A stretch of DNA of 64,000 nt from Myroides odoratus DSM 2801 (GTDB lineage Bacteria > Bacteroidota > Bacteroidia > Flavobacteriales > Flavobacteriaceae): assembly GCF_000243275.1 (NCBI RefSeq), contig NZ_CM001437.1, forward strand, positions 400,312-464,311, read 5' to 3'. Positions 55,970 to 63,725 of this stretch are shown piece after piece; the stretch's first letter is position 1, and each line of letters starts with the position of its first letter. The translations under genes were made by a program, and so were the position numbers. Under the pieces are notes generated by a model. The model saw only the letters and a program-made list of their open reading frames with translations. It ran no database searches and was not told the DNA's origin.

Positions 55970-57418
55970 ATGCAAGAAAAACAAGAAAAGCCTATTTCGC
56001 TCGCACAATCATTAATTCCTGTCGTATTACTCGTTGTATTACTGGCTATTAATGTTTATGTATTCCGGGATGATGCTTTATCGGGAACCAATCAATTCAT
56101 TTTATTATTGGGTGGTGCTATTGCAATTCTTGTAGGGATGTACAATCGCGTTTCTTACGATAAGATTCTACAGCAAATTGTCAATAATGTCCGTGATACG
56201 TCGAATGCCATTTTTATTTTGCTGCTAGTAGGTGCTTTATCGGGTACTTGGTTATTGAGTGGTATTATTCCCAGTATGATTTACTACGGTTTAGAGATTC
56301 TACATCCATCCATTTATCTACCAGCATGTGTTATTATCACGTCTATTATTTCTATTGCAACGGGTAGTTCTTGGACCACCTCTGCGACTGTCGGAATAGC
56401 GCTTGTAGGGATTGGAAATGCCTTAGGGATGCCTTTAGGGGTAATTGGTGGAGCCGTTGTTTCTGGTGCGTATTTTGGAGATAAATTATCTCCACTGTCG
56501 GATACTACCAATTTAGCTCCTATAATGGCAGGTACAGATTTGTTTACTCATATTCGCTATATGCTGTATACTACAGTTCCTACCTATGTAGTAACCCTCA
56601 TCTTATTTATCATTTTAGGGTTTGTTTATGGTGCAGAAGGCCAAGTAAATACTGCAGAAACACTAGAAGCTATTAGTGCCACCTTTCATATTACCCCCCT
56701 TTTATTTATTGTTCCGGTATTAGTTATTGTTCTTATTGTAAAGAAAGTACAACCTATTGCAGCCTTGTTAATTGGTACCTTATTAGGTGCTGTATTTGCT
56801 TTAATTTTCCAACCCAACATTGTTGTTGCAGTAGCAGGTGGAGAAGAATTTAATTTCTACAATGCCTATAAGGGAGTAATGTTAGCTTTAACCACTGATA
56901 TCCGCATTTTATCGCCTTTAGAAAGCCTCAATGGGCTATTTGAAGCTGGTGGAATGGCCAGTATGCTTAATACCGTTTGGTTGATTCTATGCGCCATGTT
57001 TTTTGGTGGAACAATGGAGGCTATTGGTGCATTACAGAAAATATCTACTGCTTTATTGTCTATTGCTAGTAGTTTATTTGGTTTATTTGCTAGTACAGTT
57101 GCTAGTTGTTTAGCGGTTAATATCACAACTTCAGATCAGTATTTATCCATCGTAGTACCTGGAAAAATGTTTGCAGATGCTTATAAACAAAAAGGACTCG
57201 CACCCGAAAACTTAAGTAGAACACTTGAAGACTCTGGAACGGTAACCTCTGTATTAATTCCATGGAATACCTGTGGTGCTTATCATGCAGGAGTATTGGG
57301 AATTCCAACACTCACCTATTTACCCTATGCCTTTTTTAATTACTTAAGTCCGTTTGTTACTTTGTTGTACGCTGCTTTTGATATTAAGATAAGACGAATT
57401 GTGAATAGTAAACAGTAG
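55970..57418 (+). CDS. nhaC: Na+/H+ antiporter NhaC
   Basis: 482 residues, about twelve membrane helices. Family motifs: ISIATGSSWTTSATVGIAL near 140, GAVVSGAYFGDKLSPLSDTTNLAP near 172-195, and the C-terminal EDSGTVTSVLIPWNTCGAYH. Exports sodium for protons at the inner membrane. The last codons (SKQ-stop) lie within a tandem repeat that continues past the gene, so the C terminus may have been set by repeat expansion. Confidence 0.93.
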   Translation: MQEKQEKPISLAQSLIPVVLLVVLLAINVYVFRDDALSGTNQFILLLGGAIAILVGMYNRVSYDKILQQIVNNVRDTSNAIFILLLVGALSGTWLLSGIIPSMIYYGLEILHPSIYLPACVIITSIISIATGSSWTTSATVGIALVGIGNALGMPLGVIGGAVVSGAYFGDKLSPLSDTTNLAPIMAGTDLFTHIRYMLYTTVPTYVVTLILFIILGFVYGAEGQVNTAETLEAISATFHITPLLFIVPVLVIVLIVKKVQPIAALLIGTLLGAVFALIFQPNIVVAVAGGEEFNFYNAYKGVMLALTTDIRILSPLESLNGLFEAGGMASMLNTVWLILCAMFFGGTMEAIGALQKISTALLSIASSLFGLFASTVASCLAVNITTSDQYLSIVVPGKMFADAYKQKGLAPENLSRTLEDSGTVTSVLIPWNTCGAYHAGVLGIPTLTYLPYAFFNYLSPFVTLLYAAFDIKIRRIVNSKQ

Positions 57419-57441
57419 ACAGTAAACAGTAGACAGTAGAC
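57407..57441 (+). repeat. 14-bp tandem repeat at the nhaC end
   Basis: AGTAAACAGTAGAC at 57407-57420 and 57421-57434, then a half copy to 57441. The nhaC stop TAG (57416-57418) is inside the first copy. Confidence 0.8.
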
Positions 57442-57469
57442 GGTTAATAGTGAAAGGTGAGATGTTACC

Positions 57470-57539
57470 CATAACTCTCAACAGATAACTCATAACCCAT
57501 AACTCTCAACACATAACCCATAACCCATAACTCTCAACC
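57470..57539 (+). repeat. CATAACCCATAACTCTCAAC tandem tract
   Basis: Several alternating CATAACCC and CATAACTCTCAACA units. Low-complexity, non-coding; no hairpin. Confidence 0.7.
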
Positions 57540-57695
57540 CCTATTTATAACAAATCCTTCACACTAAAACTCGTTTATTCTCCGTATATTTAGTCTCGTC
57601 GAAATTTGATATACAGTTGAGCGTAAATCAATCGGACAGGCCTCACTACTATAAATAAATCTTATAGTAAAATAAAAAACAATAATCAGAAATAA
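57540..57695. other. spacer before the peroxiredoxin promoter
   Basis: AT-rich, no gene. Another possible start is the TTTGATATACAGTTG region near 57606. Confidence 0.3.
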
Positions 57696-57731
57696 TAGTA
57701 CAAACCACTTTTGTGGGCTACTTTTGTACTA
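57696..57731 (+). promoter_or_regulatory. peroxiredoxin promoter inside a nested inverted repeat
   Basis: TAGTACAAA (57696-57704) pairs perfectly with TTTGTACTA (57723-57731), enclosing CCAC-TTTT-GTGG (57705-57716). The -7 box TACTTTTG (57719-57726) lies in the right arm. The ATG is at 57779, so the leader is about 48 bases. The palindrome could be an operator for a peroxide regulator or a structured start of the transcript. Confidence 0.55.
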
Positions 57732-57778
57732 GAAATAAGAAAGAAAAAAACAAATATTAACTTTTAAAAATAAACATT

Positions 57779-58417
57779 ATGTCTTTAGTAGGTAAAAAGT
57801 TTCCAAACATTACAGTAGATGCAATTTCAGAAATGGGTGATAATTTAAGAATCAACATTTTCGAAGAAGCTACAAAAAATAACAAAAAAGTATTATTATT
57901 CTGGTATCCAAAAGACTTTACTTTCGTATGTCCAACAGAATTACATGCTTTCCAAGAGGCTCTTCCTGAATTTGAAAAAAGAAATACAATGGTAATTGGA
58001 GCATCTTGCGATACAAACGAAGTTCACTTTGCTTGGTTAAACACAGCAAAAGACAACGGAGGTATTGAAGGAGTTACTTACCCTATCATTGCTGATACAC
58101 AAAGAAACTTATCTTCTGTATTAGGAATTTTAGACGTAGAGAGTGAAGTATACAACGAAGAGTTAGATTCAGTTCAAATCGAAGGATCAAACGTTACATA
58201 CAGAGCTACTTATTTAATTGACGAGACAGGAAAAATTTTCCATGAGTCAGTAAACGATATGCCATTAGGAAGAAACGTAAATGAGTACGTGCGTTTAATC
58301 GACGCTTACACACACGTTCAAACACATGGTGAAGTATGTCCAGCAAACTGGGAAGAAGGAAAAGATGCAATGAATGCTGACAGAAAAGGTGTTGCTGATT
58401 ACTTAAGCAAACACTAA
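57779..58417 (+). CDS. 2-Cys peroxiredoxin, AhpC/Prx1 type
   Basis: 212 residues. Peroxidatic cysteine in DFTFVCPTELHAF (Cys51), resolving cysteine in GEVCPANWEEGKD (Cys187), with the Prx1-type C-terminal tail. An additional Cys sits in IGASCDTN. Reduces H2O2 and organic peroxides, regenerated by a thioredoxin, which the next gene supplies. Strong start: ATG behind an A-rich leader. First gene of a three-gene operon. Confidence 0.95.
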   Translation: MSLVGKKFPNITVDAISEMGDNLRINIFEEATKNNKKVLLFWYPKDFTFVCPTELHAFQEALPEFEKRNTMVIGASCDTNEVHFAWLNTAKDNGGIEGVTYPIIADTQRNLSSVLGILDVESEVYNEELDSVQIEGSNVTYRATYLIDETGKIFHESVNDMPLGRNVNEYVRLIDAYTHVQTHGEVCPANWEEGKDAMNADRKGVADYLSKH

Positions 58418-58446
58418 TTAGATACTAACGTAAAAAAACTTAAAAA

Positions 58447-58755
58447 ATGCTTTTAGAATTAGATCAAGATAACTTACAAGAAATTGTAAGTCAAAATGAA
58501 AAAGTAGTTGTTCAATTTTCAGCTACATGGTGTGGTAATTGTAGAATTATGAAACCGAAGTTTAAAAAGCTTTCAACAGAAAAAGAGAATATCACATTTG
58601 TGGTTGCAGATGCTGAGAAATTCCCTGAATCTAGAAAACTAGCTGACGTGAGTAATCTACCTACATTCGCTACTTTCGTAAATGGAAAATTAGTGAACCA
58701 AACGCAAACAAATAAAACGGAAGTTTTACACGAGTTAGTTGGTGAAATCGCTTAA
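58447..58755 (+). CDS. thioredoxin-family protein with CGNC active site
   Basis: 102 residues, a minimal thioredoxin fold: VVVQFSATWCGNCRIMKPKF (Cys29 and Cys32) and the cis-proline loop NLPTFATFVNG. CGNC instead of CGPC changes the redox potential and is seen in specialised thioredoxins. It lies 29 bases after the peroxiredoxin stop, so most likely its reductant. Confidence 0.92.
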   Translation: MLLELDQDNLQEIVSQNEKVVVQFSATWCGNCRIMKPKFKKLSTEKENITFVVADAEKFPESRKLADVSNLPTFATFVNGKLVNQTQTNKTEVLHELVGEIA

Positions 58756-58772
58756 TTCTAAATACAACGAGT

Positions 58773-59030
58773 ATGAAATTACCTGTAATTAAACATTTAA
58801 CTCAATTTATTGAGCAAAATGACCAAGACTATATCATTGAAACCCTTGAAGTATTGGAAAACCTTACGGAAGTTCCTTCGTTAAAAGACGAAGAATTAGA
58901 TGTAATTGGCGAATTAATTTCCAATATGTATGGCGCACTAGAAGTTCAGAAATTAATGAAAGAAGGTGCAACGCAAAAAGAAGCTTTAAATAGCTTTATG
59001 CAACGCGTTTTAGGGTCAATCGACAAATAA
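58773..59030 (+). CDS. conserved small acidic protein of the peroxiredoxin operon
   Basis: 85 residues, all helical and acidic (LPVIKHLTQFIEQNDQDYI, TLEVLENLTEVPSLKDEELD, SNMYGALEVQKLMKEGATQK). No cysteine, no membrane segment, no motif I can name. I recall a flavobacterial family (DUF6952) in this position, but only from memory. It lies 17 bases after the thioredoxin stop. Probably a partner of the peroxide defence pair. Confidence 0.8.
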   Translation: MKLPVIKHLTQFIEQNDQDYIIETLEVLENLTEVPSLKDEELDVIGELISNMYGALEVQKLMKEGATQKEALNSFMQRVLGSIDK

Positions 59031-59046
59031 TCTTTATATTTTACAT

Positions 59047-59084
59047 ACAAAAAGCTGCAAAATTTATTTTTTGCAGCTTTTTTT
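59047..59084 (+). terminator. terminator of the peroxiredoxin operon
   Basis: Stem AAAAAGCTGCAAAA/TTTTGCAGCTTTTT with a T run, 17 bases past the last stop. Confidence 0.9.
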
Positions 59085-59148
59085 TATTTCCATGTTTAAG
59101 AGTGACTTTTATTTACTTCTATGAATCTTTCCTTTTTAAGTTAAAAGT

Positions 59149-59163
59149 CAAATCACCATTTGC
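59149..59163. repeat. N-ACC hairpin, single copy
   Basis: CAAAT-CACC-ATTTG followed by CTCTTA. Same hairpin family as 7211-7228 and the 97-bp tandem repeat. Confidence 0.5.
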
Positions 59164-59214
59164 TCTTATTTTTTTTCTTATTCTAGATTAAGAAACGGTT
59201 GAGTCTTCTGCTTG

Positions 59215-59222
59215 TATCTTTG
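59215..59222 (+). promoter_or_regulatory. -7 box of the FMN reductase gene
   Basis: TATCTTTG, 25 bases before the ATG at 59248. It rules out the longer in-frame start at 59212. Confidence 0.6.
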
Positions 59223-59247
59223 TAGTGTAATAAAAAACAATTCAACC

Positions 59248-59781
59248 ATGAAAATTACAGCCTTTGCAGCTACAAATAGTACGCAATCTATCAACCTTGA
59301 GTTAGTAAAGAGCGCTTTAGATACTTTACAAGAATACGAAATACAAATTTTAGACCTCAACGATTACGAGATGCCTATTTATTCGCCAGAGCGAAACCAA
59401 GCCGGTATTCCTGAAAAAGCACTCGCTTTCAATCAAATCTTAAAAGAAAGTGATGCCTTAGTTATTGGTCTCGCTGAACACAACGGAACATTCAGTACCG
59501 CTTTCAAAAACATCTTTGACTGGGGATCACGTGCGGATAAAGCTTTGTTTCAACAAAAACCAATGCTATTATTATCAACATCACCTGGACCTAGAGGAGG
59601 GCAGTTTGTTATGGAATCAGCCAAAACAATCTTTCCTTTCTTTGGCGGAAATATTAAATCTCATTTCTCCTTGCCAAGTTTCCAGGATAATTTTAAAGAA
59701 GGAACGATTGTCAATGACAACTTACAACAAGAATTTGAAGCGCGATTAAACGATTTTAAATCAACGCTTCACCAAAACTAA
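59248..59781 (+). CDS. NADPH-dependent FMN reductase family protein
   Basis: 177 residues from the ATG at 59248. Flavodoxin-like fold: phosphate loop AFAATNSTQSINLELV, DLNDYEMPIYSPE, GLAEHNGTFSTAFKNIFDW and LLLSTSPGPRGGQFVMESA. Reduces FMN or quinones with NAD(P)H; members include ArsH-like and chromate/azo reductases. Single gene with its own promoter and terminator. Confidence 0.9.
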   Translation: MKITAFAATNSTQSINLELVKSALDTLQEYEIQILDLNDYEMPIYSPERNQAGIPEKALAFNQILKESDALVIGLAEHNGTFSTAFKNIFDWGSRADKALFQQKPMLLLSTSPGPRGGQFVMESAKTIFPFFGGNIKSHFSLPSFQDNFKEGTIVNDNLQQEFEARLNDFKSTLHQN

Positions 59782-59796
59782 CAACTACTTTTCAAC

Positions 59797-59831
59797 AAAA
59801 GAGGTTATCCTTGCGAGGATAGCCTTTTTTT
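59797..59831 (+). terminator. terminator of the FMN reductase gene
   Basis: Stem GG-T-TATCC/GGATA-G-CC, flanked by A and T runs, 16 bases past the stop. Confidence 0.85.
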
Positions 59832-59906
59832 ATTGAATTGTTTCATCTCCTTCTTTTGTCCTCTATTTTACTTGTTTCTTCTATTTTTAAACTGCAAATT
59901 GATTCG

Positions 59907-59914
59907 TACCTTTG
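59907..59914 (+). promoter_or_regulatory. -7 box of the FUSC gene
   Basis: TACCTTTG fits TAnnTTTG; it lies 113 bases before the ATG at 60020, so the leader is about 105 bases. Confidence 0.5.
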
Positions 59915-60019
59915 CCCTACCTTACAAGTTGATTATTAAGGCCTTTACCTCTTATGTAAGACACGATTAATCAACGCAGTACAGTTTACTCATCGTAAGC
60001 TAAAAAATCAATTTTAACC

Positions 60020-61129
60020 ATGAGAAGTAACTTCTTCGTTCAATTACTCAAACAAGAAAGTAAAAATTTATTCCAACTCAAACACAGTGATCGCTTATGG
60101 CACATTCCTTTTATGGCTATGTTTGCCATTGGAGTTCCCTTGTTAGTTGGTTGGTATTTCGATAACTTACAAGCAGGTCTATTAGCTTGTTTAGCGGGTT
60201 TAGTTATTTTATACCTTCCTTCCAATTTACCTACTCCTCAACGCATGTTTATCATGTTGGTGTGTTCTTTTGGCTTTATGTTTTCCTACGTAGTAGGGGT
60301 TATTTTTAGTTTTAATTTTATTGTCTCTGCCCTTGTATTTGGATTATTTGCGACAGCTGTACACTGGATATCCCTGTATTTTTCGATGCCTCCTCCTGGA
60401 AGTTTTTTCTTTATCATGATTGCCTCAATGGCTAGTAATACTCCATTTGACTTTGATACCATTGCCACGCGAATTGGCTATTTTGTTTTGGGAACTATTT
60501 TCGCTTGTACCTTAGCTTTGATTTACAGCTTTATTGTCGGACGCAAATACACCTCTAAAACGCCTGTTCGCATTATTATACCTGTTCCTATAAAAACACA
60601 AGTCGATTACTTTATTCGAGCCCTTATTGTAGGGGCTTTTATGTCCTTATCGCTATTGATTGGTAATTTACTGAATTTCAACAATCCCTATTGGATTCCC
60701 ATTTCTTGCTTGGCAATTATGCAAGGGATTTCCCTTTATCACGTCTGGCAAAGAGCCTTGCATCGTATTGCGGGAACTTTCATTGGCATTGGACTTTGTT
60801 GGGTTCTTATTTCTATCTCACAAGATCCGCTATACTTGTGTATTTGCATCATGCTTTTACAATTTATCATTGAAATTTTCATTTCGAGAAACTATGCTCT
60901 TGCTGTGATATTCATTACCGCTTTAACGGTTTTATTAGCGGAAGCAGGAAGTTCATTGATTCACTCTCCTAACGAACTTATACAAGCGCGATTAACGGAT
61001 ATTGTTATAGGCAGTTTATTGGGAGGTATTGGCGGTTGGCTGCTACACCACGAATACTTACGACACCATACAGTCGATCAAATTAGAAGCACGCGTATTA
61101 GCCTAAAAAGAAGACGAAAAAAAGCGTAA
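60020..61129 (+). CDS. FUSC-family transporter
   Basis: 369 residues. Two blocks of hydrophobic helices (about 30-175 and 200-345) as in the FUSC/AaeB family: LWHIPFMAMFAIGVPLLVGW, then NNPYWIPISCLAIMQGISLY, HVWQRALHRIAGTFIGIGL. Single FUSC unit, without the cytoplasmic domain of full AaeB. By family it exports aromatic acids; fusaric-acid-type resistance is possible. The next gene follows after 34 bases. Confidence 0.88.
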   Translation: MRSNFFVQLLKQESKNLFQLKHSDRLWHIPFMAMFAIGVPLLVGWYFDNLQAGLLACLAGLVILYLPSNLPTPQRMFIMLVCSFGFMFSYVVGVIFSFNFIVSALVFGLFATAVHWISLYFSMPPPGSFFFIMIASMASNTPFDFDTIATRIGYFVLGTIFACTLALIYSFIVGRKYTSKTPVRIIIPVPIKTQVDYFIRALIVGAFMSLSLLIGNLLNFNNPYWIPISCLAIMQGISLYHVWQRALHRIAGTFIGIGLCWVLISISQDPLYLCICIMLLQFIIEIFISRNYALAVIFITALTVLLAEAGSSLIHSPNELIQARLTDIVIGSLLGGIGGWLLHHEYLRHHTVDQIRSTRISLKRRRKKA

Positions 61130-61163
61130 TTTGCTTCATATTTCTTATTAACCTTTGCAAGGT

Positions 61164-61514
61164 ATGAAGCAAAAGCAATCTGTTATCGTTTGTAAACAAC
61201 TGCCTAAACATATAGCAGCCCTCACCTTATACCCCTTTATTATCTACAAAGATGCCTCTTTTGCTGAAGATGCTATCCTAGTCAATCACGAACGCATTCA
61301 CCTAAAACAACAACTCGAACTTCTTATTCTTCCTTTTTATCTTTGGTATGGAATTGAGTTTCTCATTCGATTACTATATTTGAGAAATAGAAAAAAAGCA
61401 TATCGCGCCATTTCATTTGAACAAGAAGCCTATAAACATGAAGCTAATCTTGCGTATTTAAAGCAACGCAAAGCCTATGCTTTTTTCCAATACATGCGTA
61501 ATCAAAAACTGTAA
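61164..61514 (+). CDS. small membrane protein with an HExxH motif
   Basis: 116 residues from the ATG at 61164; a TTG three codons upstream is less likely. It has NHERIHLKQQLELLILPFYL: an HExxH zinc motif running directly into a hydrophobic helix, then FEQEAYKHEANLAYLK, where the Glu could be the third zinc ligand as in gluzincins. This resembles a minimal M48/M56-like peptidase core. Similar short proteins exist in flavobacteria as hypotheticals. Activity unproven. It may be co-transcribed with the FUSC gene. Confidence 0.7.
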   Translation: MKQKQSVIVCKQLPKHIAALTLYPFIIYKDASFAEDAILVNHERIHLKQQLELLILPFYLWYGIEFLIRLLYLRNRKKAYRAISFEQEAYKHEANLAYLKQRKAYAFFQYMRNQKL

Positions 61515-61550
61515 TTTGGTTCTTGTGTCAGTTCCATTAAACTTGTAAAT

Positions 61551-61618
61551 AAAAAAACCGATAGTCAAACTACCGGTTTTCAAAGCATTTCACTTTATGA
61601 CTTCCACTGTCATAAAGT
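61551..61618 (-). terminator. paired hairpins after the copper ATPase gene
   Basis: Stem AAAACCG-A-TAGT/ACTA-C-CGGTTTT (61555-61580) with T run on the minus strand, plus a perfect ten-base stem ACTTTATGAC/GTCATAAAGT (61592-61618) immediately at the gene end. The first can also serve the plus-strand gene. Confidence 0.75.
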
Positions 61619-61621
61619 AAG

Positions 61622-63721
61622 TTATTTTATTGTATTCATTTTTAATAAGCTTGCATTTAATGCTACGACAATTGTACTTGCACTCATTAATACCGCACCT
61701 AAAGCGGGACTAAGCATAAAATGGGGATACAAGATTCCAGCAGCTAAAGGTATTGCGATCACGTTATATCCTACGGCCCACAAGAGGTTTTGAATCATCT
61801 TACGGTATGTTTTCTTACCAAATCCAATTAATTTTACCACATCTCTTGGGTCGCTATTCACCAAAATAATATCTGCTGTTTCTGCCGCTACATCCGTTCC
61901 TGATCCAATGGCGATCCCTACATTCGCTTGCGCTAAAGCAGGTGCATCATTCACTCCATCCCCAGTCATCGCTACTATTTCTCCCTTAGCTTGGTACTCT
62001 TTCACAATTTCTTGTTTATTATGGGGAAGTACATTCGCCAAATAACCATCCATGCCCAATTTAGCTGCTACCGAAGCCGCTATTTTCTCATTATCACCTG
62101 TAAGCAGAAAGGACTTAATTCCCATTGCTTTTAATTCTGCAATAGCCTCTGCAGATCCTGTTCTAATTCTATCCGCTAAACTTAAAATACCAACAACTTG
62201 ATTGTCTATTAATACAAAGTTGACAGTGGCTGTATCTTGATCTATTTCTTTTGGAATTGGTGGGACAGCGAGGTTATTTGTTGTAAAATAGTTTGGTCCA
62301 GCAGCAATTACTTCTTTTCCATTTACCTTCCCCTTTACACCTATTCCTTGCATATACAGAAAATCTTCTGATTTCCACAAAGGATAAGCATTTGCTTGGA
62401 GTACGCGCATAATTCCCTTAGCGATATGATGTTCTGAGTTTTGTTGAACTGCAGCTGCGTATTGAATAATTTCTTGGGAAGAATAATCCCCTAAAGGAAT
62501 AATATCCTGTACTTCATGGGAACCTTCAGTTAACGTACCGGTTTTATCAAAAATAATAGTCGTTAAGTTTCTGGTAATTTCAAAAGCTGTTCGGTTTCTG
62601 ATTAATAGCCCATTGGTAGCTGAGAGTGTCGTCGAAATAGCCACAACCAATGGAATTGCAACACCTAAAGCATGCGGACATGCCGTTACCATAACCGTCA
62701 CCATACGCTCCAAAGCAAAACTCAAGTTTCCTTCTACACTATACCAATATGCAAAGGTTGCAACCCCGGCAAATAGGGCGATAAAAGTTAGCCATTTCGC
62801 TACTTTATCCGCTAGATTTTGGGTATTCGATTTGGCTGTTTGTGCATCTTGAACCAGGGTAATAACTTTGTTTAAGTAACTGTCTTTTCCAACACCGGTT
62901 ACCCATACTTTTAATGCGCCATCGCCATTGATAGAGCCCGCGATTACTTTTGCTTTTACTTCCTTTTTCACCGGAACACTTTCACCCGTCAGCATACTCT
63001 CATTAACATAAGACATCCCTTCTATTACCTCTCCATCTGCGGGAATTTTTTCACCAGGTTTGATAATAACTGTTTCTTTATCCGTTAGTTCGCTTAACTT
63101 GATTTTTACGGCCTCCCCTTCACGCTCTACTGTTACTTCATTGGGCAATAAAGCAACTAAAGATTGTAATGCCTTAGAAGCCGCCATTTGGGAACGCATT
63201 TCTAACCAATGTCCAAGGAGCATTATGACAATAAGGGTAGCCAATTCCCAGAAGAAATCCATTCCTTCTAAGCCAAATACAACTGCCGTTGAATACGTAT
63301 AGGCGACCGTAATTGCAATTGCGACTAATGTCATCATTCCAATATTCTTTGCTTTTACTTCTCCTATCATTCCCTTTAAGAAAGGCATTCCTCCATAGCA
63401 ATAAATAAATGTTCCCAAAGCAAGTAACACATATTTATCACCTGTAAAACGCAAAGTAAAACCCAGCCATTGCTGTATCATGGGAGATAAGATGAGAATG
63501 GGAATCGTCACTGCTAAGCTCACCCAAAATTTACTTAAAAAAGCATTGGTACTATGCCCTTTATGTTTATCATGGGTATGTTCCATATGATGATGGTGAT
63601 GTTCATCATCGGCATGTCCTCCAGTGGCTCCGAATGGAACTAAATCCATTCCGCAAATGGGGCATTTTCCAGGTTGATCTTCTAAAATTTGAAGATGCAT
63701 GGGACAAGTATATTTTTTCAT
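61622..63721 (-). CDS. copB: copper/silver-translocating P-type ATPase, CopB-like
   Basis: 699 residues. The N terminus has a zinc-ribbon-like heavy-metal domain (YTCPMHLQILEDQPGKCPIC, then GMDLVPF) and a histidine run (HADDEHHHHHMEHTHDKHKG). P-type core: TGES loop (ESMLTGESVPVKKEV), CPH in the membrane (TVMVTACPHALGVAIPL), phosphorylation site DKTGTLTEGSH, and GDGVNDAPALAQA. CPH instead of CPC marks the P1B-3 (CopB) group, which exports Cu(I)/Ag(I) or Cu(II). It lies four bases after the haem-binding gene. Confidence 0.93.
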   Translation of the reverse strand: MKKYTCPMHLQILEDQPGKCPICGMDLVPFGATGGHADDEHHHHHMEHTHDKHKGHSTNAFLSKFWVSLAVTIPILILSPMIQQWLGFTLRFTGDKYVLLALGTFIYCYGGMPFLKGMIGEVKAKNIGMMTLVAIAITVAYTYSTAVVFGLEGMDFFWELATLIVIMLLGHWLEMRSQMAASKALQSLVALLPNEVTVEREGEAVKIKLSELTDKETVIIKPGEKIPADGEVIEGMSYVNESMLTGESVPVKKEVKAKVIAGSINGDGALKVWVTGVGKDSYLNKVITLVQDAQTAKSNTQNLADKVAKWLTFIALFAGVATFAYWYSVEGNLSFALERMVTVMVTACPHALGVAIPLVVAISTTLSATNGLLIRNRTAFEITRNLTTIIFDKTGTLTEGSHEVQDIIPLGDYSSQEIIQYAAAVQQNSEHHIAKGIMRVLQANAYPLWKSEDFLYMQGIGVKGKVNGKEVIAAGPNYFTTNNLAVPPIPKEIDQDTATVNFVLIDNQVVGILSLADRIRTGSAEAIAELKAMGIKSFLLTGDNEKIAASVAAKLGMDGYLANVLPHNKQEIVKEYQAKGEIVAMTGDGVNDAPALAQANVGIAIGSGTDVAAETADIILVNSDPRDVVKLIGFGKKTYRKMIQNLLWAVGYNVIAIPLAAGILYPHFMLSPALGAVLMSASTIVVALNASLLKMNTIK

Positions 63722-63725
63722 TGTT

